Origin: UBA7239 sp035430165
GTDB taxonomy: Bacteria; Pseudomonadota; Gammaproteobacteria; Pseudomonadales; UBA7239
Length of the DNA stretch: 64,000 nt
Reading direction: 5' to 3'
Assembly (NCBI GenBank): GCA_035430165.1
Contig: DAOMGE010000008.1
Span: 14,180-78,179 of the forward strand
Position numbers and translations under genes: made by a program. The notes beneath the pieces were generated by a model. It ran no database searches, was not told the origin of the DNA, and saw only the letters and a program-made list of their open reading frames with translations. Positions 27,246 to 36,565 of this stretch are shown in pieces. How positions within the stretch are numbered: position 1 is the first letter of the stretch; every line of letters starts with the position of its first letter.

Positions 27246-29630
27246 ATGGATGCTCACCACCAAGCGGATGGCGCTCGCTATCCCGTTTCTTTATTCAGTA
27301 TCAGCATTCTGGTCAGTGTCGGCCTGTCGGCTGCAGCACTGTCACCGGAATTACCTTCCACGCTTTTACTGCTGGCGATGGCAATTGCCGGCGTGTGGTT
27401 GTGCCTGCCGTGGTGGAACGTCTTTCTGGTGGCAACGGGATGGTTATTGCTCGGATATTGCTGGTCTGCTGCCTGCTGTCAGGCAACGCTGGCAACGTGG
27501 TTACCGGCAGGGGATGAAAACCGGGACATCGTGATCAGTGGCCATGTACTCGATTTCCCCCAGCCGCGTGAACAGGGCTGGCAGTTTGATTTTTATGCTG
27601 ACCAGCTTGGCGGCAAGATCCGTCTCAGTCTCCATGCTCCGTATAACAGAAGTGCAGATGTTTTCATGCCTGTGCCACGACTGGATTGCCATTACCGTTT
27701 ACAGGTACAACTGAAAAGACCGCGCGGTTTACTCAATTTCGGCTTGTACGATTACCAGGCATGGCTGTTGCAGAGTGGTTATCGTGCAACCGGTTATGTT
27801 CGCCATGTGGTTGACTGTGAAGAGCAATCGCCGTCGCGATGGCTGGCGTGGCGCGCACAGCTTGCTGACAACATTACATCGGTACCCATGAGTGAACGTG
27901 CCCGCAGCACGTTACTGGCCTTGTTGATTGGCAGTTATGCCGATATTGACAGGGTGCAATGGCAAGTATTACGTGACAGCGGAACAATCCATCTGCTGTC
28001 GGTGTCCGGCTTGCATATCGTCTTGATTGCAGCATTGGCACATCTCTGTGTATATCACACGTGTCGCTTCCTGGTCGTGCCGGTTCGCTGGTGGCCTGCG
28101 GATAATTATGCGGCGTGTGCAGCACTGTTTTTTGCAATTTTTTACGCGTGTCTTGCCGGGTTTTCCGTTGCTACCCAGCGCTCACTGATCATGGTTGCTG
28201 TCGCTGTACTACAACGATTGTTCTACGGCCGGCTCCAGTTTGGCACGACCTTGTTAATAGCCTTGCTGCTGGTTTTACTGTCGAATCCCTTGTCGATTTT
28301 CAGCAGTGGCTTCTGGTTTTCTTTCTGGGCAACGGCTGTGCTGGTTTATTCCTCGAAAACTGAATTGCCAGAACAGGTTGCCCGTTCATGGAGACAATGG
28401 TTGCTCGACGCTGTGCGACCGCAATGGCTGGTCTTCGTGCTGTTGGCACCGATGTTGTTGTATGTATACGGCCGCATGCCATTGTTGTCATTGCCACTGA
28501 ATTTTTTTGCTGTGCCGTGGGTCAGTTATATCAGTTTGCCGATTGCCTTTGCCGCGCTAGCCCTGTTGCCCGTTTCGGCATGCCTCGCAAGCTTTTTACT
28601 CAAACTGTCAGCATGGACGCTGGATATTTACTGGCAGGCGATGGAGTGGGGCATCGCAGCGGGTGGTAATGCCCATATCGATCTGGGAGGCATCACATTA
28701 TGGCCACTTATCCTGTCGCTTACTGGGCTGGTTATATGTTTTCTGCTGCCTGCATCGACAAAACATAAAAAATTCCTGTGGCGAATATCAGGTCTTGCCT
28801 TGTGTTTACCCATGTTTTTTTCTGGCAGCAAGGCCTTGCAACAACATGAACTGGAAATGACGGTACTGGATGTCGGGCAAGGTTTGTCCGTAATCGTGCG
28901 CACGGCCAGTCATGTACTGGTCTATGACACCGGAGACAAACGTTCCGAACGTTTTGATAGCGGCCGTGATATTGTCGCGCCCGCTTTACGAGATTTGCGC
29001 ATGAAAAAAATTGACATGCTCGTGTTGAGTCATTCCGATAGCGATCATGCGGGTGGCGCACCGGGATTGTTGCAGGAATTCACCAGCAGGCAGCAATGGT
29101 CAGGCACACCGGATTCCTTGCCGGAACCTCATACATTTTTACCGTGTCGGGCTGGCATGCACTGGCGTTGGGATGGCGTCGATTTCTACGTGGTGCATCC
29201 GGCAGATAATCTCGGAGACACCACGAATAATCGCGGTTGTGTGATCAGGATAGACACCGGCAATAAAAGCATCCTGCTCGCCGCTGACATCGAGCAAGCT
29301 GCAGAAGAAGCAATATTGGCACGCGGTGAAAATCTGCACGCAGATATTCTCGTGTCACCTCACCATGGCAGCAAGAGTTCATCCTCAGAGGCTTTCCTGC
29401 AAGCGGTGGAGGCACAGCGTGTGGTGATCAGTTCCGGTTACCACAATCGTTATCACCATCCATCGCCGGAAGTCATGACTCGATACGCCCGACACCACAT
29501 GCAGGTATTCAATACAGCAGAAACCGGCGCTGTGCGTATCCGATTATTACAGGCGGGACTGGACGCAGGACTGGCCGTGTGTGAGCACAATAATTTCTGG
29601 CGAGACAAACATTATTGCCATCCCCACTGA
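27246..29630 (+). CDS. comEC: DNA uptake channel protein ComEC/Rec2
   Basis: A 794-residue polytopic membrane protein that moves single-stranded DNA across the inner membrane during natural transformation. It shows an N-terminal hydrophobic region and DUF4131 portion, then the Competence domain with many spans (SVSGLHIVLIAALAHL; FAIFYACLAGFSVATQRSLIM). A metallo-beta-lactamase-like C-terminal domain has SHSDSDHAGG and HHGSKSSSSEAFL. Its 3' end overlaps convergent trmL by 19 bp. With PilU at 3315 it suggests pilus-dependent DNA uptake, though no pilin or comEA gene is visible here. Confidence 0.93.
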   Translation: MDAHHQADGARYPVSLFSISILVSVGLSAAALSPELPSTLLLLAMAIAGVWLCLPWWNVFLVATGWLLLGYCWSAACCQATLATWLPAGDENRDIVISGHVLDFPQPREQGWQFDFYADQLGGKIRLSLHAPYNRSADVFMPVPRLDCHYRLQVQLKRPRGLLNFGLYDYQAWLLQSGYRATGYVRHVVDCEEQSPSRWLAWRAQLADNITSVPMSERARSTLLALLIGSYADIDRVQWQVLRDSGTIHLLSVSGLHIVLIAALAHLCVYHTCRFLVVPVRWWPADNYAACAALFFAIFYACLAGFSVATQRSLIMVAVAVLQRLFYGRLQFGTTLLIALLLVLLSNPLSIFSSGFWFSFWATAVLVYSSKTELPEQVARSWRQWLLDAVRPQWLVFVLLAPMLLYVYGRMPLLSLPLNFFAVPWVSYISLPIAFAALALLPVSACLASFLLKLSAWTLDIYWQAMEWGIAAGGNAHIDLGGITLWPLILSLTGLVICFLLPASTKHKKFLWRISGLALCLPMFFSGSKALQQHELEMTVLDVGQGLSVIVRTASHVLVYDTGDKRSERFDSGRDIVAPALRDLRMKKIDMLVLSHSDSDHAGGAPGLLQEFTSRQQWSGTPDSLPEPHTFLPCRAGMHWRWDGVDFYVVHPADNLGDTTNNRGCVIRIDTGNKSILLAADIEQAAEEAILARGENLHADILVSPHHGSKSSSSEAFLQAVEAQRVVISSGYHNRYHHPSPEVMTRYARHHMQVFNTAETGAVRIRLLQAGLDAGLAVCEHNNFWRDKHYCHPH

Positions 29631-30067
29631 CGCCAGGCTTCGTAGGCGACAATCGCAACCGTGTTGGACAGGTTAAGGCTGCGGCTATCCGGTTGCATGG
29701 GTAAACGCAGGATGTGACCTGCAGGCAGGCTGTCACGGAATGCTTGCGTCAAACCGCGCGATTCAGGCCCGAATACTACGGCGTCATGGTGTTGAAACTG
29801 CACATCGCTGTAGCAGCGAGTGCCCTTGGTGCTGAGGGCAAAAATACGCGGTGGTTGTACCTGGTCGACAAACGCCTGCCAGTTGTCGTACTGCGTAGTG
29901 GTCGCGCTGTCGCGGTAATCCAGTCCGGCACGACGCAGCTGTTTTTCCTGTAGCGTAAAGCCCAATGGTTCGATCAGGTGCAGTGAAAAACCGGTATTGG
30001 CACACAGACGCATGATGTTGCCGGTATTGGGTGGAATCTCTGGCTCAAACAGGACGATGTGCAGCAT
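29612..30067 (-). CDS. trmL: tRNA (cytidine/uridine-34 2'-O)-methyltransferase
   Basis: A SPOUT-fold methyltransferase of 151 residues that methylates the wobble ribose of certain leucine tRNAs. The start MLHIVLFEPEIPPNTGNIMRLCANTG and the knot region VVFGPESRGL with LRLPMQPDSRSLNLSNTVAIVAYEAWRQ are diagnostic. It is convergent with comEC, overlapping it by 19 bp. Confidence 0.95.
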   Translation of the reverse strand: MLHIVLFEPEIPPNTGNIMRLCANTGFSLHLIEPLGFTLQEKQLRRAGLDYRDSATTTQYDNWQAFVDQVQPPRIFALSTKGTRCYSDVQFQHHDAVVFGPESRGLTQAFRDSLPAGHILRLPMQPDSRSLNLSNTVAIVAYEAWRQWGWQ

Positions 30068-30201
30068 CAGCTATATGTCGCAATTCACTGGAATAACAGG
30101 GTTTGTACGGGTTTCCCGCTAGGGGCAGGCAGAGCGTATTGGCTATCATGGCTGGCAATGTTTTCCACTACAAATGTTTTCTACTACAAGAGTTTATGCC
30201 C

Positions 30202-32388
30202 ATGCGTTCAAAACTGACCATGACTACCCGCCGCGCAGTTGCTGTGCTTTGTTTGCTGGCATCTTCATCCGCCGTGATTTCCATGACGCCGGAAGATCGC
30301 CGCACCAATGCACAGGTTGATGAAAAACGTCTGGTACATGCCAATGAGGAGCAAGGTAACTGGCTCACCTATGGTCGCACGTACGATGAAAAACGTTTCA
30401 GTCCACTCACGCAAATCAATGAAAAGAATGTGCAACAACTCGGCCTTGCCTGGCAATTCCAGACAGGCAGCAACCGTGGCCTGGAAGGCACACCGATCGT
30501 CATTAATGGCGTGATGTATTCCACCGGCGCCTGGAGTGTGGTGTACGCACAGGATGCTAAAACAGGCGATTTATTGTGGACCTATGATCCGCAGGTTGAT
30601 AAATCCTGGGCAGTGCATGCGTGTTGCGATGTGGTCAATCGCGGTGTTGCGGTATGGAATGGAAAAGTCTTTGTGGGCACGCTGGATGGACGACTGGTTG
30701 CGATTGATGCAGGCACTGGCCAGAAAGTTTGGGAAACCTTGACGATAGATAAATCCAAACCGTACACAATTACGGGCGCCCCTCGTGTCGTGAAAGGAAA
30801 AGTTTTGATTGGTAACGGCGGTGCGGAATACGGTGTAAGAGGATACCTTTCCGCTTATGACGCAGAAACCGGCCAGCAAGCCTGGCGTTTTTACACGGTC
30901 CCGGGAAATCCTGCTGACGGTTTTGAAAATGACCTGATGAAAAAAATCGCCGAGACATGGAGTGGCGAATGGTGGAAAGGTGGTGGTGGTGGCACAGTAT
31001 GGGATTCGATGTCTTATGATCCGGATCTGGACTTGTTGTATGTCGGTGTAGGTAACGCCGGGCCGTGGAACCGTTACCTGCGCAATCCAGAGGGCAAGGA
31101 CAACCTGTTTACCGCATCGATTGTGGCGCTGCGACCGGAGACAGGAGAATACGTCTGGCATTACCAGGAAACACCGAATGATGGTTGGGATTACACATCC
31201 ACACAGCACATCATCCTTGCTGACATTCCATGGAAAGGCGAGCAACGCAAGGTTATTTTGCACGCACCGAAAAACGGTTTCTTTTTTATCATTGATCGCG
31301 TAACGGGAAAATATTTATCTGCTATTCCGTACGCACGCGTGAACTGGGCACTGGGCTATGATGACAACGGTCGTCCAATAGAAAATCCTAAAGTGGATTA
31401 TCGTGACAAGCCGGCGCTGGTGCGACCTTCGCCGATGGGCGCGCACAACTGGCAACCGATGTCCTATTCCGAGCAGACACACCTCGTCTATATTCCTGCT
31501 ATCGATGGCATGTTCCAGTACGCACAGGACAAGGCATTCAAACGCCATGAGGGTTACTGGAATACGGGAACAGCTCCGATTGAATTTCCGCCCGGCGAAC
31601 AACTCTTCCAGGACGTGATAGGACGAAAAGTCACCGGCGGTTCGTTGCTGGCCTGGGATCCGGTCAAGCAGCAGAAAGTGTGGGAAATCAAACACCCGCT
31701 CACTGCGAATGGCGGTGTATTGTCCACAGCGGGCAACCTGGTTTTCCAGGGTACGGCTGATGGGCGCTTCGTTGCGTATAAAGCAGATAGCGGTGAAAAA
31801 ATCTGGGAATACAAGACACAAACTGGCGTGATTGCACCACCAGTGACTTACACCGTGGATGGCGAACAATACGTTGCTGTGGAAGTGGGTTGGGGTGGTG
31901 CGTTTGGCCTGGCTGCAGGTCTGGCACCACCACCGGGCGAGCCACGCAGCCGTATTCTTGCCTTCAAACTGGGGGGTACGGCACAACTGCCTGCATTGCC
32001 ACCTGACCAGCTGTTTGATCCACCGCCGCGCATGGAAGTGAGCAAGGATTTTCTCAAGCACGGTGAAAAACTTTACAACACGTTCTGTCTTGGCTGTCAC
32101 GGTGGTGGTGTGGTATCCGTTAAAAGCGTGCCGGATTTGCGTTGGGTTGCGCCGACGTTCCATGAAAACTTCAAACCGATCGTATTGGGTGGCGCATTGA
32201 AAGGTCTCGGCATGGTCAGCTTTGCCGATGTCCTGAATGACAAGGATGCCGATGCCATACATGCCTACATACTCGACAAAGCGAATGATGCAAAAGAAAA
32301 ACGCGACAACCCGGATTCCGAGTGGTGGAAAAATTTCAAAACCGGTGTCTATGAAAAGATCGGTGACCTGATGTCAAAATACTTGTGA
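30202..32388 (+). CDS. PQQ-dependent quinohemoprotein alcohol dehydrogenase
   Basis: A periplasmic dehydrogenase of 728 residues with a cleavable signal (MRSKLTMTTRRAVAVLCLL). An eight-bladed PQQ propeller domain carries the vicinal Cys pair C141-C142 in HACCDVV that contacts PQQ. A C-terminal cytochrome c domain has CLGCH at 629-633. This is the type II (soluble quinohemoprotein) layout; the natural alcohol substrate is unknown. An in-frame ORF reaches 30103, and ATGs at 30196 and 30202 compete. AAGAG is better spaced for 30202. No pqq biosynthesis genes are in the window. Confidence 0.9.
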   Translation: MRSKLTMTTRRAVAVLCLLASSSAVISMTPEDRRTNAQVDEKRLVHANEEQGNWLTYGRTYDEKRFSPLTQINEKNVQQLGLAWQFQTGSNRGLEGTPIVINGVMYSTGAWSVVYAQDAKTGDLLWTYDPQVDKSWAVHACCDVVNRGVAVWNGKVFVGTLDGRLVAIDAGTGQKVWETLTIDKSKPYTITGAPRVVKGKVLIGNGGAEYGVRGYLSAYDAETGQQAWRFYTVPGNPADGFENDLMKKIAETWSGEWWKGGGGGTVWDSMSYDPDLDLLYVGVGNAGPWNRYLRNPEGKDNLFTASIVALRPETGEYVWHYQETPNDGWDYTSTQHIILADIPWKGEQRKVILHAPKNGFFFIIDRVTGKYLSAIPYARVNWALGYDDNGRPIENPKVDYRDKPALVRPSPMGAHNWQPMSYSEQTHLVYIPAIDGMFQYAQDKAFKRHEGYWNTGTAPIEFPPGEQLFQDVIGRKVTGGSLLAWDPVKQQKVWEIKHPLTANGGVLSTAGNLVFQGTADGRFVAYKADSGEKIWEYKTQTGVIAPPVTYTVDGEQYVAVEVGWGGAFGLAAGLAPPPGEPRSRILAFKLGGTAQLPALPPDQLFDPPPRMEVSKDFLKHGEKLYNTFCLGCHGGGVVSVKSVPDLRWVAPTFHENFKPIVLGGALKGLGMVSFADVLNDKDADAIHAYILDKANDAKEKRDNPDSEWWKNFKTGVYEKIGDLMSKYL

Positions 32389-32405
32389 TACAAGGAAACC
32401 ATTCG

Positions 32406-33260
32406 ATGACAACCGGGCAGATCGAGTTCCGTACTTCGCGAGGTAACTTGCGGCTGGTTGCCGATGCCTACGGCGATCCTTCATCCCAACCGGTGTTGCT
32501 GGCACACGGCGGCGGCCAGACCCGTCATGCCTGGGGTAAAACAGCTGAGCAGATTGCGGATGAAGGCTTTTATGCAGTCGCACTGGATTTACGCGGGCAC
32601 GGTGAAAGTGACTGGTCAGATGATGCCGATTACAGTGCCTTTACCTATGCACAGGATGTGATGGATGTGGCGCGCACATTTAGCCAGAAACCGATAGCAG
32701 TTGGCGCATCACTCGGTGGGATTTCCTCACTCACGGCGCAAGATATTTCCGGCCATGATTTGTTGCGCGCGCTTGTGTTGGTGGATATTACACCGCACAT
32801 GGAATCGGAAGGCCTGATGCGCATCCGCGATTTCATGCTGGAACACGCAGCGAATGGTTTTGCATCACTTGAGGATGCTGCAGATTTTGTAGCGAGTTAC
32901 ACACCTCACCGTAAACGCTCCAGCAATCACGAGGGTTTGCGCAAGAACTTGCGTCTCGGTGAAGATGGACGTTATCGTTGGCATTGGGATCCGCGCTTCC
33001 TCGACCGGCGTCCGCATACACCGGGCGATACCATCCGTATCAATTTTCTGGAAGAGGCCGCGCGTGCCTTGTCAATTCCCACCTTGCTGGTTCGTGGACG
33101 TGTCAGCGATCTGGTGAGTCCTGAATCTGCACGTGCCTTTCTGGAAATGGTTCCGCATGCACAATATGTCGACATCCAGGATGCCGGTCACATGGTCGCC
33201 GGTGACCAGAATGATATTTTTTCCAATGCCGTGCTGGATTTCCTGCGCCAGATCCGGTGA
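32406..33260 (+). CDS. Alpha/beta hydrolase
   Basis: A 284-residue alpha/beta hydrolase. The oxyanion region is LLAHGGGQTRHAW, the nucleophile elbow GASLGGIS, a late Asp probably lies in RGRVSDLV, and the catalytic His is in IQDAGHMVAGD. DLRGHGESDWS is typical of peroxidase/esterase-like members. A GTG overlapping the previous stop could extend it by 7 residues, but AAGGAAA before the ATG at 32406 is preferred. It follows the PQQ dehydrogenase by 17 bp and may act on related compounds (inference). Confidence 0.85.
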   Translation: MTTGQIEFRTSRGNLRLVADAYGDPSSQPVLLAHGGGQTRHAWGKTAEQIADEGFYAVALDLRGHGESDWSDDADYSAFTYAQDVMDVARTFSQKPIAVGASLGGISSLTAQDISGHDLLRALVLVDITPHMESEGLMRIRDFMLEHAANGFASLEDAADFVASYTPHRKRSSNHEGLRKNLRLGEDGRYRWHWDPRFLDRRPHTPGDTIRINFLEEAARALSIPTLLVRGRVSDLVSPESARAFLEMVPHAQYVDIQDAGHMVAGDQNDIFSNAVLDFLRQIR

Positions 33261-33270
33261 ATAGAAACGT

Positions 33271-33867
33271 ATGCGTGCCCAGCTGATCTTGCCTGAAGTG
33301 CAGGCAGCCATTCTTGCAGGTGGCAAGAGTCGGCGCATGGGGAAGCCGAAACTGTTTCTCGATTTTCGCGGCAACACGTTTATTGCACATTTGTTGTTAC
33401 AGCTGCAATCGCAAGTCAATGATGTGATGATCGCCGGTGCGCCAGATCCGCGCCAGCTCGCCGATCTGGGTGTCACGGTACTGGCAGACGCAGTACCTGA
33501 CTGCGGGCCTCTCGGCGGTATTGCAACCGCGCTGCAACATGCGCGTCGCCAGTGGTTGTTAATTGCACCCTGTGACAATCCGTTGCTGCCCACCGACTAC
33601 GCAGTGCGGATGTTGCATACGGCACGCGAAAGGCATGCACCGTTGGTGTTTGTACGCAAACAGGGCAGGGAGCAGCCGATGTACGCACTGCTGCGTTGTG
33701 ATTTGCGCGACAGCCTTGAACAATATCTAGCCAGTGGCGAGCGTAAAGTAATGCCATGGTATCAATCTGCCGGTGCGGTGCCGCTGGATTGGGATGACGC
33801 CGGCTCCGCATTTGAAAACCTCAATACACCTGAAGATTATGCAGCGTTCCTGGCTGCCAACACCTGA
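33271..33867 (+). CDS. mobA: Molybdenum cofactor guanylyltransferase
   Basis: MobA attaches GMP to molybdopterin to form the bis-MGD cofactor. The 198-residue length fits. The nucleotide-binding N-terminus AILAGGKSRRMGKPKLFLDFRG is diagnostic, followed by DAVPDCGPLGGIATAL, and IAPCDNPLLP holds the metal-binding Asp. It starts 10 bp after the hydrolase stop and may be cotranscribed. Confidence 0.92.
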   Translation: MRAQLILPEVQAAILAGGKSRRMGKPKLFLDFRGNTFIAHLLLQLQSQVNDVMIAGAPDPRQLADLGVTVLADAVPDCGPLGGIATALQHARRQWLLIAPCDNPLLPTDYAVRMLHTARERHAPLVFVRKQGREQPMYALLRCDLRDSLEQYLASGERKVMPWYQSAGAVPLDWDDAGSAFENLNTPEDYAAFLAANT

Positions 33868-33956
33868 TACCCCATGCAGTGAAATATCCTTAAAACACCC
33901 TGTGTTATCATGGGGGACATAGTTTTACGCATAAGTTAAACAGGGGGAAAGCCTTC

Positions 33957-34142
33957 ATGATCGATGAAAAATTGCTGGATATCCTGGTGTGCCCGGTCAG
34001 CAAGGCACCGCTGGTGTATGACGAGAAAAAACAGGAACTGGTTTGCAAGGCCAGTGGTCTGGCATATCCGGTACGCGATGGCATTCCCGTGATGCTGGAA
34101 GAAGAGGCGCGACAGCTGACTACTGAAGAAAAAGTCGGCTGA
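33957..34142 (+). CDS. Trm112/YcaR-like small protein
   Basis: A 61-residue protein of the Trm112-like family (MIDEKLLDILVCPVSKAPLVYDEK; LAYPVRDGIPVMLEEEAR). In many Gammaproteobacteria it lies between lpxK and kdsB, but neither is adjacent here. The first metal-binding Cys pair is reduced to one (CPVS), as is common in this group, so zinc binding is doubtful. GGGGGAAA precedes the ATG. Confidence 0.88.
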   Translation: MIDEKLLDILVCPVSKAPLVYDEKKQELVCKASGLAYPVRDGIPVMLEEEARQLTTEEKVG

Positions 34143-34151
34143 AAGGTATTT

Positions 34152-36560
34152 TCAAGGTATAAATTCCACGCTCAAGGGTTTGTTGGCACTGCCACCTTTG
34201 TCATCCACCGCAAGGATGCGGTAACGGCCGGAATGTTCTGGCCGCCATCCCAGTGTTTCATCCCAGTTTGCCTTGCCGATAAAGGCGTTATCCGCAAACC
34301 AGTAAACCGTTTTTACACCACCTGCTGTGCGTGCTTGCAGCGGAATCGTCTCTTGCGTGGATGAAAGACGCAAACTGTAGGTCACACCGTTCAACGGATA
34401 AACGATGACCGGTTGATCGCTGCTGGTTGTGACCGCATATGACGCGACAGGATTGTTCGACTGCGGATCATGATTGTCCGGTTGTAGTTTGCACACAGGA
34501 TTATCCGGCGGTTGGCGGCGCGGGATACCGGCATCACGAAATTGCTGGAAAATTTCTGATGACCAGAACTCGAAAATTTCGGCATGGGTTGTCGCAGGAT
34601 CAAATGGCGGACAGGCCGTTTTGCCGGTGGTGTTGTCGACAATCACTTGCCGGTGCAAATCTGACACCTTGATCGGTGATTTACCCGGTATGAACCAGGT
34701 ATCAATGGTCTGTGGACACCAGCGGTTGGGCAAGTCGCCGGATGCCTCACACACGGCAACACGCTTCAGCGTGGCTGTCGGACCGTTGATCCTGTCCTGT
34801 TCGTTGTGCAATAGCAGTGGCAGCGCATCCGCAATCCGGAAAAAAAGCGGCGCCGCGGTATCAATGCCGACAAACGCCGGATTGCCCATGCCATCAAAAT
34901 TACCGATCCACACCACCAGCACATAATGACCGACCAGGCCCGCTGTCCACGCATCGCGAAATCCCCACGATGTACCGGTTTTCCATGCAACGGTCCACGC
35001 GGATGTTTGTGGAGCGGGGCCATTGCGATCACGCCGCAGATTGCCCTTGAGCATATCGATCACCATAAATGCGGCATCAGCCGACAACAGCGGCAAACCA
35101 TTATCGATGGCACTGTCTTGTAAATAGCGCAAGCGATGCAGTGTGCCGCGATTGGCCAGCAGGCTGTAGAGTGTTGCCAGCTCTTCGGTGCTGAGTTCGC
35201 CGCCGCCTAGCGTCAGTGCCAGCCCGTAATAACTTTCCGGACGCAATTGCGATACGCCTGCCATTTTCAGGAAATCATACAGTGAAGGTCTGGCGACTTG
35301 TGTGGCGAGCCAGACAGCAGGGATATTGCGACTGCGTGTCAATGCATCGCGTGCATGGATAGGACCGAGAAAATTACCGTCAAAATTTTCCGGATGAAAC
35401 GGGCCAAATGCCGTGGGCGCATCTTTGAGGATTGTCAGCGGATGGATGATGCCCTGGTCAAGCGCCAGGCCGTATAAAAATGGTTTCAATGTGGAGCCGG
35501 GTGAACGTTTTGCTTCAATTCCGTTCACTTGTCCTGCAATACCGGCATCAAAATAGTTGGCCGAACCGACATAGGCTTTCACGGATAAATCGCGCGTATC
35601 CACCAGCATGGCTGTCGCATTTTTTATGCCTTTGCTGTGTTGCTCGCGAATGTAGGATTGCAACAGATTTTCAACCAGTGTTTGCAGGCGCACATCCAGC
35701 GTTGTCTGCAACACAGCTTTTTCCGGAAAACGTTGCAGGACTTCCTCGACAAAATGCGGTGCCCGAAATGGCAAACGAGCGCGCGCGAGGCCATCAATCG
35801 GCAAGTCCAGCAGGGCGGAGGTTTGTGCATCGGTCGGGTAGGTATTGCGCCACTGTGTCACCAGACGTTGGCGTGATGCCTGGAAGTCCGCCATGAAATC
35901 GCCACGCAAACCGGGGTTCTGCGGAATCACTGCCAGCGCCAGGCTTTCCGGCAGTGTCAGTGCACTGGCCTCCTTGCCGAAATAAATCCGGCTGGCTGCC
36001 GCTACGCCTTCGGCATTGCCACCCATCGGCACCAGATTGGCATACGCTTCGAGAATATCGTGCTTGCTGTAGCAGAGTTCCAGCCATACCGCAGCAACGA
36101 TCTGGCGAATTTTGCCGACCGGTGTCCGTGTGTTGAGGTGATACCAGCGCCGCGCCAATTGCATGGTAATGGTGGAGCCGCCCTGGCGATCGCCGTACAG
36201 ATAGGTGGCAAACATTGCGCGCAGCAGCGAAGAGGGATTCACGCCGGGATGTCGATAGAAATAGCGATCTTCTTTCAGTTGTATGGCCTGGATAAACGAC
36301 GGGGAAATCGATTCCAGTGGCGTCCACAAACGGAATTGCTGGTCCTCAGCGAGGGTCATGCGCAACACGCTGCCGTCTGCAGCCAATACCAGTCGCGATT
36401 GCGCAACGCGTTCAGCAAAGGTCGGGTGTGGCCATAACCGCACGGCCACCACCACAACAGACAGCCCGACAAAAACCCACACCCATGGCGCAGTGCGTTT
36501 GCGGCGTACAGAAAAAAACCTTGCGCAATTTTCCTGCAGTAATGTCAGGGCAGCGTTCAC
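34152..36560 (-). CDS. pbpC: Penicillin-binding protein 1C
   Basis: A bifunctional peptidoglycan synthase of 802 residues anchored by one N-terminal span (about 25-43). The transglycosylase domain has KEDRYFYRHPGVN and GGSTITMQLAR. The transpeptidase domain has SPGSTLKPF (S-x-x-K), SRN and KTGTSWGFRDAW. A C-terminal BiPBP_C domain (VIVYPLNGVTYSL to the end) completes the family architecture. It lies 5 bp after the macroglobulin gene, a conserved pair thought to link wall repair with periplasmic protease trapping. Confidence 0.95.
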   Translation of the reverse strand: MNAALTLLQENCARFFSVRRKRTAPWVWVFVGLSVVVVAVRLWPHPTFAERVAQSRLVLAADGSVLRMTLAEDQQFRLWTPLESISPSFIQAIQLKEDRYFYRHPGVNPSSLLRAMFATYLYGDRQGGSTITMQLARRWYHLNTRTPVGKIRQIVAAVWLELCYSKHDILEAYANLVPMGGNAEGVAAASRIYFGKEASALTLPESLALAVIPQNPGLRGDFMADFQASRQRLVTQWRNTYPTDAQTSALLDLPIDGLARARLPFRAPHFVEEVLQRFPEKAVLQTTLDVRLQTLVENLLQSYIREQHSKGIKNATAMLVDTRDLSVKAYVGSANYFDAGIAGQVNGIEAKRSPGSTLKPFLYGLALDQGIIHPLTILKDAPTAFGPFHPENFDGNFLGPIHARDALTRSRNIPAVWLATQVARPSLYDFLKMAGVSQLRPESYYGLALTLGGGELSTEELATLYSLLANRGTLHRLRYLQDSAIDNGLPLLSADAAFMVIDMLKGNLRRDRNGPAPQTSAWTVAWKTGTSWGFRDAWTAGLVGHYVLVVWIGNFDGMGNPAFVGIDTAAPLFFRIADALPLLLHNEQDRINGPTATLKRVAVCEASGDLPNRWCPQTIDTWFIPGKSPIKVSDLHRQVIVDNTTGKTACPPFDPATTHAEIFEFWSSEIFQQFRDAGIPRRQPPDNPVCKLQPDNHDPQSNNPVASYAVTTSSDQPVIVYPLNGVTYSLRLSSTQETIPLQARTAGGVKTVYWFADNAFIGKANWDETLGWRPEHSGRYRILAVDDKGGSANKPLSVEFIP

Positions 36561-36565
36561 CGGTA